From: Mesobacillus persicus
Lineage (GTDB): Bacteria; Bacillota; Bacilli; Bacillales; Cytobacillaceae
Assembly (NCBI RefSeq): GCF_900109925.1
Contig: NZ_FOBW01000003.1
Coordinates: forward strand, 1 to 64,000
Length of the DNA: 64,000 bases
Direction of reading: 5' to 3'
Below are positions 1-7,819 of this stretch, in pieces. Position 1 is the first letter of the stretch. Every line of letters starts with the position of its first letter. The translations under genes were made by a program, and so were the position numbers. A model generated the notes under the pieces. It ran no database searches. It saw only the letters and a program-made list of their open reading frames with translations, and was not told the origin of the DNA.

Positions 1-224
1 AAATGAAGAGTAACTTTGAAAAACTGTCCCCAATGAGAGATGCCTAACTGCCATCCCCTGCATCTATTAACCAAGACTAATACTCCATAGAAATCACTAG
101 CATTAAAGGCACTACCTAGTTAAACCAATCCCCAACTTTAATAGAAATCCCCAATAGTCTCTAGATAAAATGTGACAAATATCGGATAGAAAAGTGAAAA
201 TTTTCGATGGTTTGTATACAGAAA
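1..224. other. Gene-free upstream region
   Basis: AT-rich sequence at the window edge with no convincing open reading frame, RNA gene or terminator. Its right part leads into the spoIIG promoter. Short near-matches to the Spo0A box occur (for example TTCGATG around 203-209, five of seven to the reverse-orientation box), but none is perfect. Beyond that I see nothing in it. Confidence 0.5.
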
Positions 225-258
225 GTGACACACTTCATTAAGGAATGTACGTTATACT
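225..258 (+). promoter_or_regulatory. Putative spoIIG promoter with 22-bp spacer
   Basis: A -35-like GTGACA (225-230) and a -10-like TATACT (253-258) are separated by exactly 22 bp. The B. subtilis spoIIG promoter is known for sigmaA hexamers spaced 22 bp apart that need Spo0A~P for activation, so this arrangement upstream of spoIIGA fits. Spo0A boxes are only imperfect. The assignment rests on the spacing and on gene context. Confidence 0.55.
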
Positions 259-374
259 TTGTCGTAAGCATATAGTAGAAAGCTGAGGTAATGGCAATTA
301 ATCGTGCACAATGAACCAAGTCAAGGAGCTGAGGTTGGCAAAAGAATGTATGGGAGTTTAGGAGGGTAGGGACT

Positions 375-1310
375 TTGACTGTCTATCTTGATGTGATTTG
401 GGCCTTGAATTTGTGTTTTGACTCCCTTCTTCTCTATTTAACGGCTGTGATATTAAAGCGAAGGGTGAAACCTTGGAGGGTGTTTTTAGGAGGACTAATA
501 GGGTCACTATTAATTTTATTAACAATCACTCCGTTCGAGCATACGGGGCACCCAGTCGTAAAAATGGGCTTTTCAATTATGATGGTCCTAGCTGTTTTTG
601 GGTTTAAACGGTTGCGGTTCTTCCTAAAAAGCTTAATGACGTTCTATATGATGACCTTTTTAATCGGTGGTGCCTTAATCGGTACCCATTATTTTATCCA
701 GTTTGACCTAGATATGGCAACATCCGTTGCTATAGCAAATATTAAAGGGTTTGGGGATCCGATTAGTTGGTTATTTGTATTTTTAGGGTTTCCGCTGGCC
801 TGGCATTTTTCAAAGCGAAACCTAGAAGGTATTGAGATAGCAAAGATTCAATACGACCAGATTGTCGACGTCAGTATTTCATTTAATGAAATAAAGTTAA
901 ACCTAAAAGGACTTGTGGATAGTGGCAACCAATTATATGATCCAATTTCTAGAAAGCCTGTCATGATTGTTTCATTGGAAGCATTGCCGCCTGAATTTCC
1001 AGATGAAATCAGGAGAGTAGCAGAGAACCCGGAGTTAATTATGACTGGAGAGGCAAGCCTTCCTGGTGAATATGAAAGTAGAATGAAAATTATCCCATAT
1101 AAGGTAGTCGGACAAGAGCATCAATTGATTATTGCGATTAAACCAGATCTACTTAAGATTCATAGTAAGGGAGAAACCTTTGTCGTTGACAAGGCATTGG
1201 TTAGTTTTAACGCCCAGAAGCTATCCTCTGATGACAGCTTTGAGTGTATTGTTCACCCTAAAATGCTCTCGGGAACATCCACTCAGGAAACTGGTGTAAT
1301 GGTAAGTTAA
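375..1310 (+). CDS. spoIIGA: SpoIIGA, pro-sigmaE processing protease
   Basis: Membrane-embedded aspartic protease that removes the pro-sequence from sigmaE in the mother cell after a signal from SpoIIR. The 311-residue protein has about five hydrophobic N-terminal segments (roughly residues 5-150) and a soluble C-terminal protease domain. The catalytic D-S-G motif is at residues 182-184 (B. subtilis Asp183), followed by NQLYDP, and the conserved HPKMLSG lies near the C-terminus. The TTG start is supported by GGAGG about 9 nt upstream and by matching the family N-terminus (xVYLDVIW). It is directly followed by its substrate gene sigE, as in other Bacillus. Length is normal. Confidence 0.97.
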   Translation: MTVYLDVIWALNLCFDSLLLYLTAVILKRRVKPWRVFLGGLIGSLLILLTITPFEHTGHPVVKMGFSIMMVLAVFGFKRLRFFLKSLMTFYMMTFLIGGALIGTHYFIQFDLDMATSVAIANIKGFGDPISWLFVFLGFPLAWHFSKRNLEGIEIAKIQYDQIVDVSISFNEIKLNLKGLVDSGNQLYDPISRKPVMIVSLEALPPEFPDEIRRVAENPELIMTGEASLPGEYESRMKIIPYKVVGQEHQLIIAIKPDLLKIHSKGETFVVDKALVSFNAQKLSSDDSFECIVHPKMLSGTSTQETGVMVS

Positions 1311-1354
1311 TATTACTATACTCAAAAAAACAAAAATTAGAAGGAGGACAATTC

Positions 1355-2074
1355 ATGAAAAGTTTACGGCTGCGCTTATCCTATTACTGGTATAAACTAT
1401 TACACAAGCTAGGGCTAAAAACAGATGAAATATATTATATCGGCGGTAGTGAAGCCCTGCCTCCTCCTTTGAATAAAGAAGAAGAAGAGCTACTACTTAA
1501 AAAATTGCCAAATGGAGATAAAACGGCAAGATCAATTCTGATTGAAAGAAATTTAAGGCTAGTTGTTTATATTGCAAGGAAGTTTGAGAATACAGGAATC
1601 AACATTGAGGACCTCATTTCCATTGGTACAATTGGACTCATTAAGGCGGTTAACACATTTAATCCTGAAAAGAAAATCAAACTTGCTACATATGCTTCAC
1701 GTTGTATCGAGAATGAAATCTTGATGTATTTAAGGCGGAATAATAAGATTCGTTCCGAGGTTTCATTCGACGAACCGCTTAATATTGATTGGGATGGAAA
1801 TGAGTTGCTATTATCTGATGTTATGGGAACAGATGATGATATTATTACAAAAGACTTGGAGTCCAACGTAGATAAAAAGCTTTTGATTAAAGCTTTAGAG
1901 CAGCTATCAGACAGAGAAAAACAAATCATGGAGTTACGTTTTGGGCTTGGAAGGGATGAGGAAAAAACCCAAAAAGATGTAGCCGATATGTTAGGTATTT
2001 CACAATCCTATATTTCTCGACTTGAAAAAAGAATCATTAAACGGCTTCGAAAAGAATTTAATAAAATGGTGTAA
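1355..2074 (+). CDS. sigE: RNA polymerase sigma-E precursor (mother cell)
   Basis: Early mother-cell sporulation sigma factor made as inactive pro-sigmaE. The 239-residue product is nearly identical over its length to B. subtilis SigE. A basic, amphipathic pro-sequence of about 27 residues precedes [12 protein letters not shown], and processing is expected around Tyr27/Tyr28. Region 2 ([16 protein letters not shown], then the [14 protein letters not shown] segment) and region 4 with the helix-turn-helix ([17 protein letters not shown]) are intact. ATG has AAGGAGG upstream. It lies 44 bp after spoIIGA in the spoIIG operon. Confidence 0.98.
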   Translation: MKSLRLRLSYYWYKLLHKLGLKTDEIYYIGGSEALPPPLNKEEEELLLKKLPNGDKTARSILIERNLRLVVYIARKFENTGINIEDLISIGTIGLIKAVNTFNPEKKIKLATYASRCIENEILMYLRRNNKIRSEVSFDEPLNIDWDGNELLLSDVMGTDDDIITKDLESNVDKKLLIKALEQLSDREKQIMELRFGLGRDEEKTQKDVADMLGISQSYISRLEKRIIKRLRKEFNKMV

Positions 2075-2160
2075 AAATTTTTAGAGGATTAGAGTCAATG
2101 ATGGCAATGGTTTCGAGCCTATATTTTCCTTTTTAGGAAGAGCTAGTCCAATTGTCATAT

Positions 2161-2188
2161 GCATATTTTTCCTTCCTGCGGAGATACT
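2161..2188 (+). promoter_or_regulatory. Putative sigmaF/sigmaG-type promoter of sigG
   Basis: GCATA (2161-2165) and GGAGATACT (2180-2188) match the sigmaF-type consensus GYWTA / GGNRANANT, with a 14-nt gap between them. The start point would fall about 30 nt upstream of the sigG start. In B. subtilis sigG is transcribed in the forespore from a sigmaF-dependent promoter in this same intergenic gap, with sigmaG autoregulation. Only the match and position are visible here. Confidence 0.6.
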
Positions 2189-2226
2189 GAATTTTGTACA
2201 GCAGCTCCTGTAAGGAGGGAAAAGGA

Positions 2227-3006
2227 TTGACTCGAAACAAAGTAGAAATTTGCGGTGTGGATACTTCAAAATTGCCAGTTTTGAAAAACGAGGAAATGCG
2301 AGAGCTTTTCAAACAGATGCAAAGTGGTGAGTTAGCAGCAAGGGAGAAGCTAGTAAATGGAAACCTACGGCTAGTGTTGAGTGTCATACAGCGCTTTAAC
2401 AACCGTGGAGAATTTGTAGACGATCTATTCCAGGTGGGCTGTATAGGACTTATGAAATCAATAGATAATTTTGATTTAGGCCAGAATGTTAAGTTTTCAA
2501 CTTATGCTGTCCCAATGATCATTGGGGAAATCAGAAGGTACCTAAGGGATAATAACCCGATTCGAGTTTCACGCTCACTGCGCGATATCGCCTATAAAGC
2601 ATTGCAGGTTAGAGAAAAGCTTATGAGCGAGAGATTAAGAGAACCAACTGCCGAAGAAATTTCTAAAGTACTTGATGTACCACATGAAGAAATCGTCTTC
2701 GCGTTGGACGCTATTCAAGATCCAGTGTCACTATTTGAACCCATCTATAATGACGGTGGAGACCCAATTTATGTGTTGGACCAACTTAGTGATGAGCGAA
2801 ACAAAGATGTCAACTGGATTGAAGAAATTGCCCTTAAGGAAGGGATGCGTCGTTTGAATGAACGCGAAAAATTGATCTTGAGGAAGCGATTCTTCCAAGG
2901 GAAAACCCAGATGGAAGTTGCTGAAGAGATTGGTATTTCCCAAGCTCAAGTATCAAGGCTTGAAAAAGCGGCAATTAAACAAATGAATAAAAATATTCAA
3001 AACTAG
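2227..3006 (+). CDS. sigG: RNA polymerase sigma-G (late forespore)
   Basis: Late forespore-specific sigma factor, 259 residues from a TTG start. The start is chosen because AAGGAGG ends about 8 nt upstream and because the N-terminus (xRNKVEICGVDTSKLPVLK) then matches the family exactly; an upstream in-frame start at 2194 would add 11 unconserved residues. Region 2 (NLRLVLSVIQRFNNRGE, DDLFQVGCIGLMKSID), region 3 and region 4 (GISQAQVSRLEKAAIKQM) are complete. It follows sigE with its own putative sigmaF-type promoter and ends at an intrinsic terminator. Confidence 0.97.
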   Translation: MTRNKVEICGVDTSKLPVLKNEEMRELFKQMQSGELAAREKLVNGNLRLVLSVIQRFNNRGEFVDDLFQVGCIGLMKSIDNFDLGQNVKFSTYAVPMIIGEIRRYLRDNNPIRVSRSLRDIAYKALQVREKLMSERLREPTAEEISKVLDVPHEEIVFALDAIQDPVSLFEPIYNDGGDPIYVLDQLSDERNKDVNWIEEIALKEGMRRLNEREKLILRKRFFQGKTQMEVAEEIGISQAQVSRLEKAAIKQMNKNIQN

Positions 3007-3026
3007 TCTGGTTTTGGGTGAAAATT

Positions 3027-3056
3027 AAGCTGCCATATGGCGGCTTTTTATTTTGT
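3027..3056 (+). terminator. Intrinsic terminator after sigG
   Basis: A GC-containing inverted repeat (AAGCTGCCATATGGCGGCTT) is followed by a T-rich run, just downstream of the sigG stop codon. Confidence 0.8.
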
Positions 3057-3129
3057 TAGGGCAAAGCTAGTCATGAATGGCTTACCTACTCTCATATATT
3101 CTAATAAGTGAGGGTGGGGAGGAATATAG

Positions 3130-3399
3130 ATGTTGAAAGTCTCGGAGTTTCAAATAAAAGATGTGGTAAACGTCTCAGATGGAAAACGGCTTGGAAATAT
3201 AGATGATATTGAAATCAATTTAGATACGGGCAAAATAGAAGCGGTTATTGTTGGTGGGGCTGGCAGGGTCCTTGGTTTATTTGGAAAAGATGATGAAGTT
3301 GTCATTCCTTGGCAACATATTTTAAAAATTGGCGAGGATGTAGTTCTTGTTCGATACAAGGGGTTTGGCGATATTAAGGACGAAAATGAAAAGGAATAG
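3130..3399 (+). CDS. ylmC: PRC-barrel domain protein, YlmC/YmxH family
   Basis: 89-residue single-domain PRC-barrel protein of the YlmC/YmxH sporulation-associated family. Visible features are the strand pattern DVVNVSDGKRLGNIDDIEI, the glycine-rich turn GGAGRVLGLFGKDDEVVIPW and the final strand VLVRYKG. The molecular function is not established; PRC-barrels are generally protein- or RNA-interaction modules. A GGGGAGG Shine-Dalgarno site precedes the ATG. It sits between sigG and ylmD, the usual place in Bacillaceae, although the neighbouring ylmA ABC-transporter gene of B. subtilis is absent here. Confidence 0.88.
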   Translation: MLKVSEFQIKDVVNVSDGKRLGNIDDIEINLDTGKIEAVIVGGAGRVLGLFGKDDEVVIPWQHILKIGEDVVLVRYKGFGDIKDENEKE

Positions 3400-3511
3400 A
3401 ATATGATTTGCAAGCTGGATAGTGGTTTATGTAAACTAGTAGTAGCTTTATTAAAAAATAGTTCTGTAGGATATCGATTTTTCACTTAATAAAAGTAGAT
3501 TGAGGTACGCA

Positions 3512-4339
3512 ATGGAGCCTTTTGTTATAAAAGAAAAAGAGTATTTAGAAATTGAATCATGGATGAAGGAGAATCCAGGGTTGTTAGCTGGATTCTCTAC
3601 GAAGAACGGGGGAATTAGCCGAGGAGCAATCTCAGGGTTAAACTTCGGATTCCATGTTGGGGATGACCCTTTATCTGTGTGTAGGAATCGCGAACTCCTT
3701 GCAACACAAACGGGGTTCCCTTTAGGCGATTGGGTAGGTGCGGAGCAAACACATGAAAACAAAATTAAAAAGATAACGAGGGCGGACCAGGGAAAAGGCT
3801 CTGATCGGTATGAAACCTCATTTCTAGGCACTGACGGTTTCTTTACTGATGAAAAAGGGGTATTATTGACGTTATGTTTTGCAGACTGTGTGCCCCTTTA
3901 TTTTCTCGATAAAAATAAGGGGTTTATTGGTCTGGCTCATGCCGGGTGGAAAGGAAGCGTTAGCGGGATTGCGAAGGAGATGGTATCCGTTTTTGTTCAA
4001 AATGGGAGTAATCCTGCGACGATTTCTGCCAAAATTGGTCCCTCTATATGCAAAAAATGTTATATTGTAGATAACAGAGTTATCACTTTCGTACAAAAAA
4101 TACTAGAAGGTGTCGAAAAAAAACCATATAATCAAGTTAACAATGATCAGTATTCACTTGATTTAAAAGAATTGAACAAACAAATTCTTTTAAGTGCCGG
4201 GTTACGAGAAGAAAATATCTCTCAAACCAACTATTGTACGAGTTGTCATGGTGAACACTTTTATTCACATCGAAGGGACCAAGGGAATACTGGACGAATG
4301 ATTGCTTTTATTGGTTGGAAGGAGGATCTTCATCCATAA
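3512..4339 (+). CDS. ylmD: YlmD, multicopper-oxidase-like / PgeF purine nucleosidase family
   Basis: Member of the DUF152 (YfiH/LACC1) family, once called polyphenol oxidases and now known to include purine nucleoside phosphorylases/deaminases. The family's Cys and His residues are visible in TLCFADCVPLYF, in GLAHAGWKGSVSGI and in the C-terminal NYCTSCHGEHFYSHRRD. I chose ATG 3512 (275 aa) because TGAGG lies 7 nt upstream; an in-frame TTG at 3500 would add four residues. It precedes ylmE by 1 nt, at the start of the ylmDEFGH-divIVA run. In vivo substrate is not shown by sequence. Confidence 0.9.
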   Translation: MEPFVIKEKEYLEIESWMKENPGLLAGFSTKNGGISRGAISGLNFGFHVGDDPLSVCRNRELLATQTGFPLGDWVGAEQTHENKIKKITRADQGKGSDRYETSFLGTDGFFTDEKGVLLTLCFADCVPLYFLDKNKGFIGLAHAGWKGSVSGIAKEMVSVFVQNGSNPATISAKIGPSICKKCYIVDNRVITFVQKILEGVEKKPYNQVNNDQYSLDLKELNKQILLSAGLREENISQTNYCTSCHGEHFYSHRRDQGNTGRMIAFIGWKEDLHP

Positions 4340-4340
4340 A

Positions 4341-5027
4341 ATGAATGTCAAAGAAAAGCTTAGTAAGATTCATTCAAACATTGCAGAGGCCTGTCAGAAT
4401 GTAGGTCGTAATCCAGAAGAGATAAACATTATTGCTGTCACAAAATATGTCAGTGTCGAAAGGGCCTCTGAAGCGATTGATGCAGGAATCGTTCATCTGG
4501 GTGAAAATCGAGATGAAGGATTGCTACAAAAGTGGGAAGTGTTAGGGGACAAGCCAACATGGCATTATATTGGGACTCTGCAAACACGTAAGGTGAAAAA
4601 TATCATTGATAAAATTAGTTATCTCCACTCTTTGGACAGGTTGTCTTTGGCTAAGGAAATAGACAAGCGAGCCAGCGGAGTCGTAAAATGCTTTGTCCAA
4701 GTGAATGTTTCCGGAGAAGAAACGAAGCACGGACTTGAACCTGATTCCGTTCTTACATTTATTGAAGAGCTAAAGCCGTTTCAACACATTCAGGTTGAGG
4801 GGTTAATGACAATGGCACCTTATACCGATAATGAGGCTCAGCTACGTAATTGTTTTCAAACATTAAAAAAGCTACAACTGGAAATACAGAATTTGAATCT
4901 AGCCTATGCGCCATGTAGCGAGCTTTCAATGGGAATGTCGAATGATTACCAAATTGCAATTGAGGAAGGAGCTACCATGGTGAGAATAGGCACCGCACTG
5001 GTGGGTGAGGAATCGGAGGTGGAGTAG
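4341..5027 (+). CDS. ylmE: YggS/YlmE-family PLP-binding protein
   Basis: 228-residue pyridoxal-phosphate-binding protein (PLPBP, YggS/PROSC family) with the alanine-racemase N-terminal barrel fold, involved in vitamin B6 and amino acid homeostasis. The PLP lysine is in IIAVTKYVS (about residue 36). Other conserved segments are HLGENRDE, WHYIGTLQTRKVK and the C-terminal SMGMSNDYQIAIEEGATMVRIG. The start is ATG 4341 with AAGGAGG upstream, one base after the ylmD stop; an upstream in-frame start at 4302 would overlap ylmD and is not conserved. Translationally linked to sepF, whose ATG lies 3 nt after the stop. Confidence 0.95.
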   Translation: MNVKEKLSKIHSNIAEACQNVGRNPEEINIIAVTKYVSVERASEAIDAGIVHLGENRDEGLLQKWEVLGDKPTWHYIGTLQTRKVKNIIDKISYLHSLDRLSLAKEIDKRASGVVKCFVQVNVSGEETKHGLEPDSVLTFIEELKPFQHIQVEGLMTMAPYTDNEAQLRNCFQTLKKLQLEIQNLNLAYAPCSELSMGMSNDYQIAIEEGATMVRIGTALVGEESEVE

Positions 5028-5030
5028 AAA

Positions 5031-5471
5031 ATGAGTCTAAAGTCAAAAATCAAGACATTTTTCTTTCTTGAAGATGAATATGACTATAAAGAAGAGGATA
5101 ACATCGAAGAAGAAGCCGAGCCTGTTAAACAAGCAAAACAGCAGCCCCAGCAGAAACAAAATGTAGTAAGTCTTCAAAGTGTTCAAAAAGCTTCAAAGGT
5201 CATATTAATGGAACCCAGGGTCTATGCTGAGGCCCAAGAGATTGCCGATCACTTAAAAAATCGGCGTGCTGTTGTGGTAAATCTGCAGCGCATTGAACAA
5301 GATCAAGCGAGAAGAATCGTTGATTTCTTAAGTGGGACTGTGTATGCCATTAGTGGTGACATTCAAAAGATTGGGGCAAATATAATTTTGTGTACGCCGG
5401 ATAATGTGGAAGTTTCAGGGAATATATCTGAACTGATGCAGGAACGGGATTTACAAGAATCGAGGTGGTAG
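5031..5471 (+). CDS. sepF: SepF, Z-ring assembly and membrane anchor protein
   Basis: 146-residue cell-division protein that polymerises into rings, bundles FtsZ filaments and anchors them to the membrane. The N-terminal stretch ([15 protein letters not shown]) is the amphipathic membrane helix. A Glu/Gln-rich linker follows, and the DUF552 domain from about residue 60 carries [30 protein letters not shown] and [15 protein letters not shown]. Its place between ylmE and ylmG in the division cluster is canonical. AGGTGGAG lies at the end of ylmE. Confidence 0.97.
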   Translation: MSLKSKIKTFFFLEDEYDYKEEDNIEEEAEPVKQAKQQPQQKQNVVSLQSVQKASKVILMEPRVYAEAQEIADHLKNRRAVVVNLQRIEQDQARRIVDFLSGTVYAISGDIQKIGANIILCTPDNVEVSGNISELMQERDLQESRW

Positions 5472-5477
5472 ATTTTA

Positions 5478-5738
5478 ATGGATTTTCTTCTAGGGATTTT
5501 ACTTCAATTAGTCCAACTATATCAATGGGCGTTAATTATTTATATTTTTATGTCATGGTTTCCGAACGCGCGTGAATCAGCAATCGGGCAATTTCTTTCA
5601 CGTATTTGTGAACCATATCTTGAGCCATTCCGGAAATTTATTCCGCCACTTGGCATGATTGATATTTCTCCAATTGTTGCTTTCTTAGTCTTACGCTTTG
5701 CGGCATCAGGACTTCAACAACTTTTCATGTGGTTCTAA
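5478..5738 (+). CDS. ylmG: YggT-family membrane protein YlmG
   Basis: Small (86 aa) integral membrane protein of the YggT/YlmG family, with two hydrophobic helices (about residues 3-25 and 62-84) around the conserved loop SWFPNAR...[22 protein letters not shown]. The family is linked genetically to cell division and, in plastids, to nucleoid and division organisation; biochemical activity is unknown. Located 6 bp after sepF and followed by a terminator-like hairpin. Confidence 0.93.
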   Translation: MDFLLGILLQLVQLYQWALIIYIFMSWFPNARESAIGQFLSRICEPYLEPFRKFIPPLGMIDISPIVAFLVLRFAASGLQQLFMWF

Positions 5739-5753
5739 TTGAATTGACGAGTA

Positions 5754-5778
5754 AAGGGTCTCTTGTAGGCCCTTTTTG
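5754..5778 (+). terminator. Hairpin/terminator between ylmG and ylmH
   Basis: Stem AGGGTCT / AGGCCCT (one G-T pair) with a 5-nt loop is followed by TTTTTG. Its position between ylmG and ylmH suggests partial termination within the cluster rather than an operon end. Confidence 0.6.
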
Positions 5779-5798
5779 TATTAAAGGAGAATAGTACA

Positions 5799-6569
5799 AT
5801 GAACATCTACCAGCATTTCCGTCCGGAAGAACGAGATTTTATTGATCAAGCGCTTGGATGGCGTGATTATGTCGAGCAAACTTATGCACCAAAGTTAACG
5901 GATTTTCTCGACCCACGAGAACAGCAGATTGTTAAAACGATAATCGGAACAAGGGATGTAAAGTATAGCTTATTCGGTGGCTATGAATCAGCAGAGCGAC
6001 AAAGAGCGTTGCTATACCCCGAGTATTTTGAAGCTAGCCATGAGGAATTTCAGATAAGCTTATTTGAACTAGAGTATGCGAAAAAGTTCATATCGATTGA
6101 GCATCGGCAAGTTCTAGGGAGCCTCATGTCTTTAGGCTTAAAGCGTGGAAAATTTGGAGATATTGTATTAAAGGGCGATCAGGTACAGTTCTTTGCAGCA
6201 GCAGAAGTTTCTGACTATGTACGTCTTCAGCTTGATAGTATTGGGAGAGCTGGGATTACTTTAAAAGAAATTCCACTACAGAACGCTATTCAACCGGAAG
6301 TAAGTTGGCGCGAAGTTTCAACAACGGCCTCGTCACTACGGTTAGATACAATCATGTCAGCTGTTTATAATATATCAAGGCAAAAATCCCAAACCTATAT
6401 TCAGCAGGGAACCGTTAAGGTGAATTGGACAACCATTGAAAATACGGCTTTTGAATGTGGAGAAGGGGATATTCTTTCCGTTCGCGGGCTAGGGCGCGCG
6501 AAGATTGTGACAATTGAAGGAAAAACCAAAAAAGATAAATGGCGAGTTATTGCCGGACGACAAAAATAA
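5799..6569 (+). CDS. ylmH: YlmH, S4-domain RNA-binding protein (RqcP)
   Basis: 256-residue protein with an N-terminal YlmH domain and a C-terminal S4 RNA-binding domain (from about residue 180: SLRLDTIMSAVYNISRQK, then QQGTVKVNWT and GRAKI). In B. subtilis YlmH/RqcP works with RqcH on 50S-nascent-chain complexes to add poly-alanine tails during ribosome-associated quality control. The partner rqcH is also in this window (25167-26885, minus). GGAG lies upstream of the ATG. Older annotation linked it to division because of its neighbours sepF and divIVA. Confidence 0.95.
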   Translation: MNIYQHFRPEERDFIDQALGWRDYVEQTYAPKLTDFLDPREQQIVKTIIGTRDVKYSLFGGYESAERQRALLYPEYFEASHEEFQISLFELEYAKKFISIEHRQVLGSLMSLGLKRGKFGDIVLKGDQVQFFAAAEVSDYVRLQLDSIGRAGITLKEIPLQNAIQPEVSWREVSTTASSLRLDTIMSAVYNISRQKSQTYIQQGTVKVNWTTIENTAFECGEGDILSVRGLGRAKIVTIEGKTKKDKWRVIAGRQK

Positions 6570-6656
6570 AGATATAGTAGAAATTAGCAGGATTTTTTGT
6601 TTTCCTGTCGAATTATCCTCAATACATAATGTCTATACAAAATAGGAGGTGGCGTC

Positions 6657-7178
6657 ATGCCTTTAACGCCGTTAGATATACACAATAAAGAGTTTACTAA
6701 AGGGTTTCGAGGTTATGATGAGGATGAAGTAAATGAATTCCTCGATCAAGTCATTAAAGATTATGAAATGATTATACGTGAGAAAAAGGAACTTGAAGAA
6801 AGACTAAATGATATGAACTCCCGTCTGGGCCACTTCACTACTATTGAGGAAACGTTGAATAAATCAATTGTCATAGCTCAAGGAGCTGGAGAAGAAGTGA
6901 AACGAAACGCCCAAAAAGAAGCAAAGTTGATTATTAGAGAAGCAGAAAAAAATGCTGATCGAATCGTCAATGAGTCCCTATCGAAGGCGCGGAAAATTGC
7001 CATAGAAATTGAAGAGCTGAAAAAACAATCCAAGGTTTTTAGAAATCGGTTTAAAATGCTAATTGAAGCCCAACTAGATATGCTGTCAAATGATGATTGG
7101 GACCATTTGCTTGAATATGAATTAGATTCCACTGAATTAAAATCAGCTACCAAGGAAGAAGAAGATTCACTAGCTTGA
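6657..7178 (+). CDS. divIVA: DivIVA, polar/septal curvature-sensing scaffold
   Basis: 173-residue coiled-coil protein that binds negatively curved membrane at septa and poles, positions MinCD through MinJ, and helps attach the chromosome origin during sporulation. The conserved N-terminal membrane-binding domain is clear (PLTPLDIHNKEFTKGFRGYD, then DEVNEFLDQVIKDYE). Long coiled-coil segments follow at about residues 30-60 and 75-150. AGGAGG stands upstream of the ATG. The ileS promoter -35 overlaps its stop codon. Confidence 0.97.
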   Translation: MPLTPLDIHNKEFTKGFRGYDEDEVNEFLDQVIKDYEMIIREKKELEERLNDMNSRLGHFTTIEETLNKSIVIAQGAGEEVKRNAQKEAKLIIREAEKNADRIVNESLSKARKIAIEIEELKKQSKVFRNRFKMLIEAQLDMLSNDDWDHLLEYELDSTELKSATKEEEDSLA

Positions 7179-7204
7179 CGCTCTTATAGTAATTATCATA
7201 TAAT
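7175..7204 (+). promoter_or_regulatory. SigmaA promoter of ileS T-box transcript
   Basis: TTGACG (7175-7180) and TATAAT (7199-7204) are separated by 18 bp. The -35 overlaps the divIVA stop codon. It lies just upstream of the T-box leader, so transcription would start near 7211. Confidence 0.75.
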
Positions 7205-7224
7205 TTCATAAAAGTACATTACAT

Positions 7225-7476
7225 GATGAAACCATGACAGGGACAGTACGATTTTTTCTAATGCTTATTAAAAGCGAATGGGGATGGTGAAAGCCCATAG
7301 TAAGCGAAAAATCGGAAGATCACCCTTTAGTTCCGAGCTGAACGTCTTTTAACGACTATTAAGTGTAGGCGAGTCATTCACGTTAAGAATGCTTAAGTGG
7401 ACATTTATATGTCTTAACTAGGGTGGTACCACGGGAAACCTTCTCGTCCCTTTCCAGGGATGGGGAGGTTTTTTTA
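7225..7476 (+). promoter_or_regulatory. T-box leader of ileS (isoleucine, AUC specifier)
   Basis: tRNA-sensing leader that reads uncharged tRNA-Ile and prevents termination upstream of ileS. The near-invariant T-box sequence GGGTGGTACCACGG is at 7421-7434. Stem I contains the AG-rich loop region and a specifier context GAAGATCACC, in which ATC (7319-7321) is the Ile codon expected for IleRS. The terminator (7436-7476) pairs AAACCT with AGGTTT around an inner CCCT/AGGG stem and ends in a T run. The specifier matches the downstream gene, which strengthens the call. Confidence 0.95.
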
Positions 7477-7479
7477 TTT

Positions 7480-7772
7480 GGTTGTTTTCTAAAAGATTAT
7501 TGCGGTTCATTGTCTCTATGAATAAGAACTTTGGATGAACCGGTTGATTGGAGCGGAAGGCGCTTGACTCCTCGAAAATGAAAGTACGCATTTTCTCGTG
7601 CGTGGGCGTAATCGAGGGAGCCATTCAGTGTCCTGCGGGAGCAGCGGGACAGGTGAGACCCCGCAGGAGCGAAGCGACGAGGAGGCTCAGCGCCCGCCCC
7701 GCGGAAAGCAAGCGCCTGGAGCGGAAATCAACCTCTCATGGTTCAATAGCAACAAAGTTTACGAAAACAGCC
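7480..7772. repeat. GC-rich dispersed repeat element, copy 1 with nested insertion
   Basis: The core (7542-7734) begins GGTTGATTGGAGCGG and ends GGAGCGGAAATCAACC, giving 8-bp terminal inverted repeats (GGTTGATT/AATCAACC). It is markedly GC-richer than its surroundings. Removing an internal 62-bp segment (about 7573-7634) leaves 131 bp, exactly the size of copy 2 at 35686-35816. Flanking arms GGTTGTTTTCTAAA (from 7480) and, in reverse, GGCTGTTTTCGTAAA (ending 7772) resemble each other, suggesting a longer inverted-repeat unit. No transposase is present. It fills the gap between the T-box terminator and the ileS Shine-Dalgarno site, so it would be transcribed in the ileS leader. Short frames here are not genes. 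Confidence 0.85.
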
Positions 7773-7819
7773 TTTTATCTTGTCAGATTGAATCATGATA
7801 TTTCGTAGGAGGAAAAGAA

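Noticed and set aside
3072-3100. Possible sigmaE promoter before ylmC (CATATATT as -10)
   Set aside because: The -10 resembles the sigmaE consensus but the -35 region (CATGAAT) is a poor match, so I did not list it as a feature.
7548-7808. Two overlapping short reading frames between the T-box and ileS
   Set aside because: They lie inside the GC-rich repeat element, have no ribosome site and resemble no protein; the openness follows from the repeat's composition.
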